Positions 25,681 through 39,010 of a stretch of 64,000 nt of DNA are shown piece after piece. The first letter of the stretch is position 1; every line of letters starts with the position of its first letter. The translations under genes were made by a program, and so were the position numbers. Location: contig NW_019091453.1 of the NCBI RefSeq assembly GCF_001949145.1, positions 419,019 through 483,018 of the forward strand. The letters are read 5' to 3'. Source of the stretch: Acanthaster planci (lineage: Eukaryota; Echinodermata; Asteroidea; Valvatida; Acanthasteridae). The notes beneath the pieces are model-generated. The model was given only the letters and a program-made list of their open reading frames with translations. It was not told the DNA's origin and did no database searches.

Positions 25681-28600
25681 TTTGTGTCTCAACTGACCTT
25701 AATTTCAATTTTTGTTTTGCTAGTTTTATCTGTATTTTGAGGCCATGTCGGTTTTAGGCTATAGTAATTTGCATAGTCATGAGCAATACTGTAATGTAAT
25801 CCAAGGTACTGAACCTCTACGTTGCATAAGCACAAAAATTGCCAGATTTTTTCTAATGCAACATTGAAGATTTCCATTTCCTTTGGCACAATATTGTTGC
25901 ATAGGTATATGGTAATATAAAAACCACAGTCTTGCACACTGCTTTTGCGTATCGTTGTGGGGTAAGGGCAGTCACTTATGCTTGGACTGGTGTACAGGTT
26001 TATTGCGCCCCCAGGAGAATCGCTCACAGACTTTGTTTGATGTCCTAGATATTTGATGGCAAAAAGCTACATAAAATGGCCATCAAACTGCAAAATGCCT
26101 GTCTGAAAGCCCATGTTATGATGTACATTCTAACCATACATACATGTGTTACATAACACTGTTTCTAGGAAAGTCTCCTGTATTGTCACCCAAATGTGTT
26201 CCCATTATTTATCACTGACTTCCTTTTTGAACGCTGCGACGAAAATATTCTGAAATCCTCAGCCATTCACTGGATCAAAAGCACATACCTGAAAGGACAT
26301 GAGCATGTATAGTAGTAAATTGACTAGAAGTTGGTCCTGCAGCGACGCATAATCCTAACATCTAATTTGTAATGAAATATTGTCCAATAATTAACACCAT
26401 CAACTCCTTCCTTGGGAAGTGAAAATAAGGGAACCTCAATTTTCCTAGATTTACTCTCATTAACTATTTGGTCCAACAACTAGAAACCCCAGGATTTACC
26501 AGGATAAGGGGAGAAAATCTTTTAAGTCCCTTTTTCTCCCTGAGAGGAATTTGTGCTATAAATGGAATAGGTCGGACAAAGTAATGTTTATCCGTGGGGT
26601 CAGACAATAGTTGCCATAAAGAGAGAGAACAGAAGGAATGCCAATGTAAGGAGGGGGGTCAGAACATATTTATGAAAAATCATCGCACGTCAAATCCTCT
26701 TCTGCTGAAGTGGTGCTGTTGTTCACATCCAACAATAACAGAGAAAATCACCAGGTATACAGCCGAGGTAGGTATCTCGGGCAATCACATAGGCGGTGTT
26801 TATGGCATTGTATGAGGTGACGGCAAAAGCAGCGGGGATTTAAAACTTACAACAAAGCGGGGATCATTTGCAGGACCTTGGGGCCAGATTGCCTTTGTTC
26901 AGAATCAGCAACTGGGAACAAAATGGTGTTTATGAGGTACTTCAATGGGGACGGTGGGACAGGGCAGGGAATGCTTTCAATTGTTAGTGGTCTCCATGCC
27001 ATTGTTGGCATATATCCCCCCCTTTCCCCTTTTTTGGGTGGCCATGGCTGGCAAGAGGGAGAGAAAAAACAGGAAAGTGAATGGCTGTTTGTCCAATTTC
27101 TGAAGTAAACCTGAGCTTTGCCACTGTCCCAAAGCTATTAAACTTGTCGTCAGGGTTATCAATTACTACTTCCAGATGCTACCTTGGTTTTTTTAAATCA
27201 AGTACAGTTCATTTGCTAAGCTAACCCTAGAGCTGTAAGAACAACTGGAGATAAATTTCATGAGCCTCACAGTCTGTAAGATGTGGGCCACGCTTGGAAG
27301 AGGCAGGTTTCGCACAACTTTCCTGCTTCAACCCTTTCATCATGTATTCCAGAAGATGACGTAAACTGCAAAATGATTTTAAAAATCACATTGATAATCA
27401 TTAAAATCAAGACAAAGTGACGCAGATCAGATCATGAAGCCATGCTCAAGAGGATGGACATTCCCACCTTTTGTTGCTGCAAAAATTCTGTCGTGAACCT
27501 TCGAAAATAAACTTTGTGAATGGGTCAGGGACTGGTTTGAAATTGTGGTTAACTCTTCATTTTAGGAGAAAGGAAAGTAATAAAATTGAAAATCAATACA
27601 AATCAATACCACTCTACTCTGTTGAATGAATTAAAATTTGTGAATAAAAATCACGCCTCATGCATTCAGCCACATTCTAATCACGAAATAGCGTAGCTCA
27701 CCCATTTAGCAGTTAATAATTGAGAAAATAGATTCAGGGAATATAACTGAAAAAGGCTTTCCCATGTACAATGTTTATGGATTCTCCAGAGGGGGCCGTC
27801 TGTAGTTTATGGGCAAAGAAATGGACATGGACGCTGAGGGCTGTTAAAGTCTAAACTGAACTTCCATAAAAAGATCCTGAAAGACAGCATCTCTAACAGA
27901 CACTAAAAACATGCAGATGTGATTTATAACAGCAACATCAACAGTGACTGCCAATTACTGCAAAATGAGGGCTCCTTTTTATTAACCGTTCACAGTGAGC
28001 CACAAATCAAAAAGCAGTTAACTTCACAAGAGGGCAGTATTTATGACGTTGGTACAAACCTCCAATAATGTGTGCTCTTCCACTGACAGACCAACAGAGG
28101 GGGTACTTTTATCAACCTGATGAACAACTACACTGCCAATGTTACTACGATTTTTTTAAAACTCATTAATTGTCACTTTTGGCACAATTCCCAAATGAAA
28201 TTTGATGACGGGGGGATAGAAAAAAGGGGAAAAAAGAAAAGAAAAAAAAAGGGTAACATTTATGTCATCTCACAGCAAGTAGTCTGTCTTTATTAAGGTG
28301 AGGTATTTTATAAATAAACATCACAGTGACTCATTAGAGTTTTGTCAATAAAATGTGCATTAAATTGATCACTGACAGGACTTCCTCTCACCTTGTCTTT
28401 GCAAATAGTAGTGATGTGGATGAACATGTGATGGATTGGCGTAGGCTCCCTCTTAACTACATGTAAGCCTGCTTTTTTTGTTGGTGATTAACAACCTAAT
28501 AAAAGAGCATAAGCTTTGATGACTTCCCATGATGCAGTTTAATTACAAATCATCGAACCATGGAATATTTCCCAGGATTCTTTTCCTTGCTCTTAAGTAA

Positions 28601-28864
28601 TTTAAATGGTTCGTTCATAATTTGCAAGATGAAACCTTCAAAAGTTCATGCCGAATAATGCAGTGGGAGCGAGACAATGCAATGCATTTTGGGTCTTTAG
28701 GTCATCCAGTTTTCTGTTTTAATCAGTGGCTGAAACTGGTCTTCAGAAAATACGTATGTTTCAAAAAAGAAAAGAGAGAGAAAAAGGAAAAGGAAAATAA
28801 TGATATATAATGAGTGGTGTCCTTCAAATGTGATTTTAGGATACAAGGTAAAAAACTTCAAGTT
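25681..28864. other. No coding exon confirmed; 3' flank or UTR of RAD51B
   Basis: A minus-strand acceptor (TTTGCAG at 27366-27372) opens a possible alternative terminal exon. The rest has purine-rich runs (28205-28252) and AT-rich sequence. Confidence 0.5.
28289..28294 (-). terminator. Possible polyadenylation signal for RAD51B
   Basis: The minus strand reads AATAAA about 570 bases after the candidate stop codon at 28865. It is a single hexamer in AT-rich DNA. Another AATAAA lies further on near 27975, so this is only a plausible site. Confidence 0.25.
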
Positions 28865-28962
28865 CTAACCCTCCTTTCTGTGGCATAAAACCAAGTGAAG
28901 CAAGAAAGACACAAAACAAGACCATACAACAGAAAGCCCGTTGTATCTGGATTTTTGACCGC
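28865..28962 (-). CDS. RAD51B: Candidate terminal coding exon of RAD51B
   Basis: A very strong acceptor lies just above 28962, with at least twelve T's then gtctttag on the minus strand. It is followed by two bases that complete the Gly codon left open by the previous exon, then 31 codons and TAG. The predicted tail starts GGQKSRYNGLSVVW and ends HRKEG. Phase fits exactly. Vertebrate RAD51B ends only a few residues after this junction and the tail is not conserved, so homology cannot confirm it, and the hydrophobic middle is unusual. An AATAAA lies about 570 bp downstream. A competing acceptor exists at 27365. This is the best choice on splice-site strength, not a proven exon. Confidence 0.45.
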
Positions 28963-29968
28963 CTAAAGACAAAAAAAAAAAAACTGTTCCCCCGGCTCTT
29001 CCTGTAATTATTTTGACATTTATGCTAGTTGTGTTTCCTAAACACAAGGTTTCTTACTACATCACTCTCCTGTATTCAATGCACTCTATTAGTCAGTTGC
29101 CTTGTCAGTGGCAAAACCATTAACATCATCTGTTGCCTCACATTATCATACAAATTGCATTGTGAGATGCCCCAATTACATGTACATCAAATAAACCAAA
29201 ACAGTTGGTCGGCAGTGTAGTTTTTCTGTCTTTTTTTTTTCCATTTCTCTCCTCCCCCCCCAACTTTTAGGCCTCAAGCTATTTATTGGCAGGACTGTGA
29301 CATATGGCAGGAGGGGGTTCAACTGGATGCAGCAGATGTTGAACTTATTATTTGTTCAGACTTTGGCAAAGTAGGAAAAAATTATTGACACGAACATGGA
29401 GCACACATGATTTATTTGCTTTGACAAAGCACAGCTTTTAAAAAAGAAAAAAGCTAATTCCTGACAAGCAGGGATTCAATACTTCTCATCAATGTGACTC
29501 GGAATTAGGCTGGTAAGGCTGATAAGACAGAATTAAGAAATACAGGAAACTTGCACTCGTTGGACTGTGATGTAATTCATTCCATTTTACAAAGTATCGG
29601 GTACATGTATGACATACATCGGAAAATGACAATATAAGACTGTAATCACCATTTAAATGACAATTAAGTATTCGCTATGAAGCACATTAATTCTCTGCAT
29701 ACTGTCAAGCAGGCCATTCAGGATAACATGTTCGCACGTGGCAACATAGTTCCAGGCCAAAGAGCTGCACAGAATGGCAAGAACATCTTCCCAAGTACCA
29801 GAAAAAATCTTAGAAATGATCCATGGCTAAAACTGTCAGAAACCTTCAGGAGCACACGTACACTTTATTTCACATTCACTGCTTGCCTGCACCACATACA
29901 TTCCCATGACTCAACACAAACGAGTTTTGAGTTGCCAATGCTTTCTACTCAGAGCAAAGATGGCTTAC

Positions 29969-30047
29969 CTTCCAAAACAATTCCTCTGTCTTGTATTGTG
30001 TAGACAAGACTGATGAAGGGAGCAATGGGGGACTTCGCAGTCAGAAC
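29969..30047 (-). CDS. RAD51B: RAD51B exon with AKSPIAPF motif (equivalent of human exon 10)
   Basis: This 79-nt exon encodes 26 residues, beginning VLTAKSPIAPFISLVYTI and ending GIVLE, plus one base. Vertebrate RAD51B has a 26-residue exon with AKSPLAPF, a VYTI strand and a GLVLQ end at this position, so length, order and motifs all agree. The acceptor (tttgtcttcaag) gives phase 0, matching the exon at 36086-36192. The donor is GAAG|GTAAGC and leaves phase 1. The exon holds the last strands of the RecA core. Only a short C-terminal tail should follow. Confidence 0.95.
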
Positions 30048-32619
30048 CTTGAAGACAAATGCCCCCAAAAAATGTTATTTTGTTATCTCCCAACTTGGTG
30101 ATACAAATAAAGCTGCTTCGGCATTTCATATCAAACATGCAAGGAAAGAGAAACTTCTACCATTCCAGGAGAAAGAAAGGTCTGAAACAAAATGCTTTTC
30201 ATGCAACGAATGCAACCTGAACATTTGTACTTGTCATTAAAGGTCTGGTTTGATGCCAGCAATATCTTTCTAAAAAAATGGAAGTTCAAACCCTCTAATG
30301 AGGAATAATGTAATAATTATGTGATGTTGACTGAACATATTTAAGATGAGATGTAAACTTCTATCAAGTTTGGAACAGAGCCAGAACAAACATGTGTGTA
30401 TCCCCGTAACTCTTCCAAAAACATAAATAGAAGCATCGATACATTCAAAGCCTTTTGACAGCTTTCTACTGTAGTATTGTTTTAACAAATAGTTTGTACA
30501 CTATTTACAAAGTAAATATTTCTTTTATCTGTTGTTACCTGAAGTTTTACAACAAACATCACTTACGCTTCCAAATGGAACTGTCCATGATTAAATGTCA
30601 CTGCATTTGTCAAAATAGTAATGACGAACACCTTTGGCGAGCATATGGTTCAATCTGTATACAGCGAGAGAGACGCAAGGGGGAGGGAGGAGAGAGCTGA
30701 CGGGACTCAGGCGGCTTGACCATAAGGTTATTGACTCCTCCGTAGTTACTGATTTTAGATCATGACAACAGCCATTCAGCTCTGGAAACTGAACCAACAC
30801 ACAGTACTCCCACACACACATACAACTGGGATTGAATATCCCTATGATTTGTCCAAATATGGCTAGTTTTATTTTCAGAAATATGTATCTCAACAGAGGT
30901 GTGAATTCCAATTTGTAAAATGCAGTAAAGTTGCTGTACTGACAATAAACTCTGCAGAATAGAACACAAGAATGGCAAAATTTCTTGTGTGATTTTCCAT
31001 GGTTCCGATGAATATTTTGCATGGTTCTAATGAATCTGCAAAGACTCGATGCTTTGCAAGTAGTATGCTCTGGTACCATCAACACTTTCCCGTCAATGAA
31101 GGTATTTGGCTGAAAATGTGAAGCACTCTTAAAACCCATTTGTTCTGATTTCATTAAATAATTTCAAGTTTGGCCGACTTGTTCACAGTGCTTTGAGTCT
31201 TTTATTTATTAACTGCTTTCAGCTAATTTTGTAGGAGCCCATATTCAAAAAAAAGAAGGAAAAAAGGTAAGGGTCCAATGGAAAGGTGAACTAATACCAC
31301 GGAACATATCAAGAGACCAATCCAAATTTTAAGATGAGGTTGAAATATTCTACAGCAAAATTAACATGAAACACGGGGAGTATGGTAGGAATTTCAACAA
31401 ACAATTTCACTTGATTTCCATCTTTTAAGGATTTAAATGAATTGAAACTACTGAATACTTTTACCATTCCACAGACGCTTTGACCTTTGGGAGAAAAACA
31501 TGGAAAAATGACACCTTGAATAAACTTTCCTCTAAAGACAAGCGTAAATCTAGCACAACCTGAATCAAAGAGAAAGACTTGTCAAGGCTGACTAAACGAC
31601 TGGATGACCATAAAGAAACAACACTGGAGAGAACTAGACAAGTGGGTTATTTAGTCAGATTTTTTTGTTCCTGTTCTGGTTATCCTGTGATCCTGCAGTT
31701 GTGCTGCATATTTCATTTTGACTGTTCCAATCTCAAAATCTCGTTGAACCAACATCCCAGCTATGACTTCTGCTCACTGACGAAACAGCTGGGAGAGATG
31801 AGAAAAACGTTGACGTCACAGCAATTGCTAGGCCCAATTGTGAGTGTGTGTCTGCATGGGGGGCGGGGTTGGCAGATTTGTATGGTTGCCTTTCTATGGG
31901 ATGTCAGTTTGCCAGGGAAGAGTACATGAATTCTAAGAGGACTGCGACGAGAGTGTGGAAAGCTCGACATTGTTCATATTGGGGGGTAGGCATCATGGAA
32001 AAATGGATCTGCACAAGAAAGACATTTTCTGTAACCTGGGGCTTTGAGGAACTAGAACAGTTGAAGGTGGCTTGCACTTGAAAGAAAATCTCTCCAGATA
32101 TTCTAGTTAAACAACCTTAGTTTTATGGACTTGCATACTGATGGCAGTATGTACGTGTTTGGATTATGGTTCACATTCTCTGCAGAAAAAAAAAAGCACC
32201 ATGGCTTGGTGGTTAATTTTCTCACTGCTAAAGTGACTAGTTGTGCAAACAAATACATGTGATAACTACGCGTAACAACGAGTACTAATAATTAATATCA
32301 TTGCTTCTTATTGCATTATGAAGTATATTTTCTTCACAGCTGACTCACAAGTACCATGTATTGACTGTGACTCTTCAGGTGATTGAGCAATCTCTGTTGG
32401 AAACTGATGTCCACTTGCACAAATGTTTTATGGAAATTGGCAATTATATCCACATGTAGAGGCAAACCCTGGACTCAGAGTTCAGTTACGAAGCTAAATT
32501 TACTGTTGCTTCTCTTGGAAAAAAAGCCTCCCAATATCCACAAAATTTGACAAGCTTTTCTGAATTTCTCACAAACATATTTTGTTCCTTTTTATCAATT
32601 TAAAACGCCTTTAATTTCC

Positions 32620-32960
32620 CCCCTTTCTAGACTGCAAACAACGTTGTCTTCTAGTTCATGACACTATCATGCTAATGAACACGTTTATTTTTCTGCCCAC
32701 ACTCCAATTTTGATTTATGCATCCATTGTTTCTTTTTCGGATATTTTTATATGCACTTTTTTTTTACATTTATGGTCTCAATATCAACAAGATTGAGAAA
32801 TTATTTAACAGTTGTTAGAACTGCTCGGTGTTGAGTTGCCAATGTACTATTTATGCAAATTATTCAGAAGATAGTGTACTATTATTGGGCATAGGAGATG
32901 GAGTTTTTTTTATCTAAAATCAGTTGATGACTTCAAACGGCACTTGCAGTGAAGTCAGTA
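32620..32960. promoter_or_regulatory. Candidate AT-rich homeobox/POU-type element cluster
   Basis: ATGCTAATGA, TTATGCAAATTATT and GATTTATGCATCC lie within about 220 bp. These are octamer- and homeodomain-like words typical of developmental enhancers. AT-rich DNA produces such words by chance, so support is weak. Confidence 0.2.
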
Positions 32961-33229
32961 AACATCAATGTTCTATTCCTATTCCCTCAAAAGCAAATCT
33001 GCAGGCGTCTTCTCTCAAGATTAATCAAGCGCCTGATCCTATAAACCCAGCCTAGTCATAACCCGCTCTAACCACCCCTCTTCACTTCAGCAGAAGACCA
33101 TTATTAACACACTCAGACTGACGTCAGTGCTGGTTATCAAAAACGATAAAATTTCACCCAATATTCCGTTAAACCCGATACAATCTGCTGCACAATTGAA
33201 CAAATTATGAGGCATTTAAATCCCAGAGT

Positions 33230-33615
33230 ATAATGGGGAATGACGCAGGCTCGGCCGGGCTGGCGCACTGACGCAGGCTGAGCCGAGTACCCTGCCTGCT
33301 GCCCGGCACAGTAGCCAGGACATAATAGGATGACTGGAACATTTTACGGCTTAACACCAGATGATGAGGGCAGCACAGGCCCGCCACAAAAAGGTCAGTG
33401 GGATACGGTTACACAGTAGCAACAATGACTCTTGGGGAGATTGTTCAAGTGCCCGGCACCAGGTTGACTCGTGCACAGTGCTCTGCACCTGGCCTTACAT
33501 GAGCTACTTCCACTCATGGAGTTATGAAACACCTCCATGTTCCACTGCAGTGTCTGGCACTGCCCCATTGCCTGATGACACTCAGCATATCCCGCACGAT
33601 TGTTTGCTGACATAA
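33230..33615. promoter_or_regulatory. Candidate regulatory block in RAD51B intron (36086 exon to 30047 exon)
   Basis: This is a GC-rich, homopolymer-poor island in an AT-rich intron. Near 33240-33290 GACGCAGGCT occurs twice, separated by CGGCCGGGCTGGCGCACT. E-box-type CACCTG occurs near 33487. Both strands have short open frames without a recognisable domain. Confidence 0.25.
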
Positions 33616-34079
33616 TTTAGACACAGCAATGACTTCTGAGTCTAACAAAGTGAAGAAAAAGGTCTTCTTGTGGAAGTACCATGATAGTACCAAACCAACT
33701 CCAAAGTTGGACTTCCAACAAATCAAAAAGTTGCACGGTGCAGAGGACTGAAAAACTAATGACAAAGAAATGGAAAAAAAAAGGGCAAACATGAAAAAGG
33801 ATGGTTATTAGTTTTGGACTAATTATATAGGTTTATGTCATCACTTCCTCTCTCTTCCATCTATAAGTGGAAAAATTTCCCAAAAAGTCAGGTCCTATTT
33901 GATTCTCTTATTATTTTATTATTCTGGAAGGTATCACCCACATCATAATGCAACACTGAATTCAAAAACCCTCTTCAGAGTCTGTGACAGAGGGTTGATA
34001 AAGTCCCCCTCATTTCTCCACCCTGGATCATAGCTTAACCATCTCCCTCCCTAACCAGTATTCACCCACTTCCCTTGGA

Positions 34080-34370
34080 TTCAGTATTCCGTTCACAGCT
34101 GACAAAGCAGCACCCGGACCAAGGCCAAAATGACCAGTTCACACTCCAAGCACGATTTCACCTCGACACCTTACACGAGGCGTTGTTGCACGTCACTCTC
34201 ACACTGTGATAGTGTTTTTCTGACGACAGCACCCCGGCATCCTCATCCGGCTCATCTGCAGCCGATCAGGCATTCATGGGGACAGCGAGCATCTCTGTCT
34301 CTTTTTCCCCCCCACCAACCTTCAGCGGGAGAGAAGTTCTCACTCCCGTGGCCTAAGCTGTTACATTAAA
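34080..34370. promoter_or_regulatory. Candidate regulatory block 2 in the same RAD51B intron
   Basis: The segment has mixed composition with many CpGs and no simple repeats, including CACAGCTGACAAAG, AAGGCCAAAATGACC and ACGTCACTCTCACACTGTGA. It contrasts with flanking A- and T-rich sequence. No reading frame looks like protein. Confidence 0.25.
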
Positions 34371-36085
34371 CAATTTCCTGGCATTAAGTTTTGATGAACT
34401 GGAGGGGAGCATTCAGTTTTAATTTGCTCAAGATGTATCTCGGCTATGCAATGCCACCATTAGAGAGAGTGCAAAGAATTAGTGAATGTCTCCGAAATGT
34501 GATCTAGAAACATCAGCATAATCAGTTGAACGCCAAGACCAATCAACAAAGTGGGTCACACTTTCTTGTTTATTGGAATGCACAGGGGCAAAAGAAAAAA
34601 GTACTCCAAACATAGATCTCCTTTATAGTGTACAGGTACAGGGATTGAAAGTTCAACTGCACTTTTTTCTAATTCTAGCACAGGCTATCTCAGTAGAAGA
34701 AAATCTCTTGCTTTTTGATGCAGAAATCTTTCGTAACCTTTTTGAAACTGTAGGAACAATTCTTGACAGGCTCAAAAAAAAAAGGACATGACAGGATTGG
34801 TGAAAGCTCATCTGACAGAAGACATGGGAGGGGGGAAAACTTGAATAATCCGATGTACATAATGCAGTTTAGGCAATATCTTCACCAGCTCGTGACACTT
34901 GAACTATCTGGCCAGAGAAACAGAAGTTGGTGGAGGAAGCACTGAATGTTCACTATTTCAACCTTGTCCGAGGATAGTGTTGGGAAATGTATTATACAGC
35001 CAAGTACTCCCAGAGGAGTTGAAATATAAGAATGATGGGGAGGGTGCTAGAGAGAAGTGGTAGATTGAACTTCTTTTGTTATAGCAACTTAGCTTCTTGG
35101 AAAGAAACTTGGACACTCAAGATTGAAAATGTCTGCCTCTGTGAAACAGTTACTAAAATGCACAAGTTCTTAACCAGCAATCCTTGGATTTTAAATAGAT
35201 TTTAAAAGGGCACAAATGAACATGTCTTAAAATCTTCCACACTCTAAGCACATGCAAGCAAGTGGCACAGGACTTGTGCTTCAAAATGGCCCATCATATA
35301 TTTTTACCTCCTTACTGCATTTAAGTCTGAATACAAGTCGTTTGAACCAACTGTCTTTTGGTCGAGTTCATCACAAATCTTCTCAAATCGTCACAAGAGA
35401 AACACATGTCACTTTATAGCCTCAAGTCACAAGCTACTCAAATGAACTGCAACAAAGACATCCTTTATTAATGTCTTACTTTTGGCAAGACTTGTGAAAT
35501 GACTTGTGATCACCCAACTCATTAGCAGTACAGGTTCTACATACCCCAAACTGGCAAAGTTCATATCTTTAAGTTGTTCAATTTTTTGTGTCCAAAAATA
35601 GAACAAGACTTGTCATTAATTTTTGGCCAAAGAATGAAAAAAAAATCTCATCCCAGTTTAAATAAAAAATTCCTTTTCCGCTGTAAAAACATTCAACCCC
35701 ATTCGTGTGGGCAAAATGTCTGCATTTTTTGTCTGTGTTGATTTGCCAGCGCAGAACTAAATCCACAGCTGCATTTTGCCCTGTCTTTCTCACATCAACA
35801 ACATATGGGATGTTCCTCTTGATCCTTGTGGCTTTTTTTTTCAAGTTGATGATTACATGAGTTTGTGCAGGCACAGTGTGTTACTTTCATCGGAATGTGC
35901 ACAATCTCACAATGACCCAGCTATAGGCAGCAATGACAAAGAGTCATTAGAATTTATCATTGTCAACAATGAGTGGGTACCTGCCAATAAACCTTTGCAC
36001 CCAAAGCTTTGCCACCGTGCATGCAGGTGTGTCCATTTAAAAGGAATTTTTTTTGGCAAGGAGAACTTGACGGCAAGGCTCTTAC

Positions 36086-36192
36086 CTCTCGTCTAGTCTC
36101 ATCCAGGTACTGGAGAATCAGCCTGGTGTTGACGTTGTGACTCCATGTGTTGCCCAGGGCTGCCATGACATAAGACCCTCCTACACCACTGT
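36086..36192 (-). CDS. RAD51B: RAD51B exon with ALGNTWSH motif (equivalent of human exon 9)
   Basis: This 107-nt exon has two bases completing a split codon and then 35 codons. It carries AALGNTWSHNVNTRLILQ followed by YLDETRRE. This is nearly identical to the diagnostic vertebrate RAD51B block with ALGNTWSHSVNTRLILQ. RAD51C and RAD51D have different wording here (ALGESWGH and ALGRSWSF types), so the paralogue assignment is firm. The acceptor is ggcttttttag and the donor is GAGAG|GTAAGA, leaving phase 0. It joins the upstream exon (phase 1, G plus AC gives Asp) and the downstream exon (phase 0) without a break. The segment forms the late beta strands of the ATPase core. Confidence 0.95.
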
Positions 36193-37761
36193 CTAAAAAA
36201 GCCAAATTAAAGTTAATTTTTAAAAAAATTTTGTTTTTACTGGTTTGTTTTGTTAGTTTTGTATGTTCGTTAATTTGTTTGGGGTTTTCTTGACAGAGGT
36301 TTGACTTCTCATCCTCTGCCTCTGAAGCAAAGGACTAAAGTGGATAGCCGTTAGCTCACAAACTGTCTGAGTCATCTCCATTCGGCAATATTAATCAATG
36401 TTTCATTTGGCATAATTTGATCTAGTAAGTCTTGAGCCCAACCCCATCATGATCAGCGCTATCCATATTAAAAATGAAATACATGTACGACACTAAAATT
36501 TTTGCCCAAAAAGGGAATATAAATATACATTTCACAAAATACTAAACAAAACCTGACTTTCATGTGCATTCAGACAAAAGTAATCTTCCAGACTGTGGTA
36601 TTTACATCTATTTTTGTTTTGTTTTTCTTTGTTTTTGTTGGTTCAGACAGCACACACAAGATAGGAGGGATGACACCTCGACTGTGTGTGCATTGGTATG
36701 AGTCCACTTTGTTGGTCACATAAAGCATGACCAACTCTGACCACGCTGAATACAGACCACAGCAGGCAGCAACACCAGTTTTGTTACCATGGTTACACGC
36801 ATGTATGAAACTATTGGTCAATAATGCATAGCACCCTGCAAGTGCAGCATTATCTTCAGTCTGATCCCCCACTCAAGAGATTTCCTGACACAATAGTTCC
36901 TTCACCTCAGGTGTCTGTTGGAAAAAGCCGAATCGGCTTACAGAACCAATTTCATTCTGATTAGGAAAAATGTTAAACCTATCCCAGAATGCACAATTCA
37001 TCATCACAGTCCATTCTAATCCATTCCAACTAATGAAAGAAATTGAGGGATTATGTTTGAGAAATTGTAGCGCAGCCACACACTACATTTTCGCCAGATT
37101 GGATTGGCCAGACTTGGTAACAGGATCCTCATACCCATTTTGCTAAAAAGGGAATTTATCATTCATATTTTGGAAGACAACAACTAATGGAGCGATAACA
37201 GTAACCAATACCTCCAAATAGCTGAGGGAAAATTCAGGTTTTTATCTCTTCTCACCAAACAGGCTAATATAGGTCATGACTCACAGAAAGAGAGGAAACC
37301 AGATTTGAATTCCCCAGGGGGATCTTGTCAAGGCAGGGCCCAAACCCCCTGATTCCATAAAGGGATTTCCTAACATTACCTGGACCTCAAGAGAAACTGA
37401 CTTAGAAAAAGACAAGGGAGCAATTTCTGGTTAGCTACCAAGAACCAAGGCGGGCTAAGCCTCACTAGGCTTTTTCCCTATGTACAAGAAAAACAAAATT
37501 ATTCACATTTGGGTCAGAGGGCAGGAGCAAGTTAGGAAGACAGAGTAGGGGGGAAAATGAGCTTGAATTTCTATCCCATCAGGTGGTAACTGATTTAAGG
37601 ATGGTACTAATGTTTAGAGTGGGGAAATTAACAATCTCCATCTGAGGTGCCCAATTCAAAATGTTTGGATCTTTTCATAGACAGGTAAACCAACTACATA
37701 TTTGCTAAGAAGTAAATACTGGTGGCGTGACCGTCTTCAGTGCTGTGACAAGATTGCTGAA

Positions 37762-37920
37762 TTCTGTGACTCAATTCTGGTCGTTTAAGCCAGGGACTCT
37801 CTAGTGGAGTCAATTACTCACTGTGACTCACGTCAAGTCATTTTTCTTACTGTGACTCGAGTTGAGTTTAACTATCTGTTGAGACTCAAGTCAAGTTACC
37901 AAAAACTGTGACTCAAGTCA
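37762..37920 (+). repeat. Degenerate minisatellite rich in TGACTC/AAGTCAAGT
   Basis: CTGTGACTCA-like words recur at about 37768, 37824, 37853 and 37909, with GAGACTCAAGTCAAGT between them. The spacing is irregular (about 28-56 bp). Three of the words are perfect TGACTCA, the AP-1 core. It is probably a degenerate repeat and a binding role is speculative. Confidence 0.5.
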
Positions 37921-38879
37921 GACAGCTCTTTGTACTTTACAGGACTCTGGAATATAAGATTTCCTCACTGCTCTTTGATTTGGAAAAGACTTTTCCATGA
38001 GGCCATGGTGAAAGTGCACTTCATCAAATTTGGGGCTAATTTTTCCTTTGTTTTTTTCCCAGCTCCACCAAGTGAGAAGTGAAACCAGCCTTCCAATCAA
38101 CGTGATTACTTCGAAGTGAAACTGAAATCCTTAAAAACAAAACCGCAAAGGGAAATTTCATCGGTAGACTTACCATATGAAAATAAATTATCAAAGTTCG
38201 TTCAATGGGAAGCAGATGGTTTTGTCTGAGAATACTCCCACTCACACTGAATGTCCTTCAGACAAACACTTGGGACCATATGGGTTCAGAGTACAGGGAG
38301 TCACACTGATGAAACTGTGAAGTTTACAATCAAGGGAGGGCACTTGGGTGCTATTTTCTGTCTGCATATCCATCATCAGTGCAGTAACTAGTAAAGGGTG
38401 AACACTGCATTGGATTTATGAGCAACCAGGCAGCAATAGATTGTGTAAACCCACATGCATAGTAAGGAGCTGGACTTTTGGGCATATTAGTTCAAAATAG
38501 TGTATATGTACCATTAAAGAGCTACCCCAACAGTGGGAGAAAATAAGAAATCTGGTCGTAGAATGTTTACTTGGATCCCATTTTAGACAACTATGCCACA
38601 TAAATCCAGATTCAAGAATATTTTGGGTAAAAAAAAATTCACTTTTGAGACCATTTCTGCCAAGCTCCATGGCTAGCTTTCGTGAAAGGAGCGTGTCGCC
38701 AGCACTTCATTTAGATCTCATGAATACAGCTTTTCCAGGATTTTGTCGACGTAGCACCGTGAAAACAGTTCTCCAGCTGGTGCATGTACACACTGAGCCG
38801 ACATGGTCACGTCAATGCACACAATTACACGTAGTATAGTAACGCCTGTGCAGCTACAGTTGCACACTATCCCAAGTCT

Positions 38880-39010
38880 GAGGGGAAGAGGCTTACCGCT
38901 TTGAACCCATCGTGCCGCCGGAGCGCCAATGGGATCCCGATCGGGCGGACGATGGGGCCACCGCTGGTGAACGAGGCAGTGAAGAAGACCAAGATTGTTT
39001 GATACATATC
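38880..39010. other. Short CpG-rich island in RAD51B intron, possible cryptic exon
   Basis: About 60% GC and many CpGs within AT-rich intron. On the minus strand it ends at a good donor (AAAGCG|GTAAGC at 38895/38896). On the plus strand a strong donor (CTTG|GTAAGTT) ends it at about 39015. Several frames are open, but no acceptor is convincing on either strand and no domain is recognised. It could be an alternative exon, a promoter fragment or a regulatory block. Confidence 0.25.

Noticed and set aside
25015-25757. Long frames spanning the N run
   Set aside because: They are artefacts of reading through undetermined bases.
27230-27365. 45-codon frame after the acceptor at 27366 as a conserved terminal exon
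   Set aside because: That frame does not match the phase left by the exon ending at 29969. The in-phase frame ends after about 9 residues, and two of the three phases are open by chance.
30591-31154. 187-codon minus-strand frame in a RAD51B intron
   Set aside because: The peptide is Cys-, Phe- and Ile-rich with no domain. It lies wholly in intron, without convincing splice sites. Frames near this length are only slightly unexpected in 64 kb.
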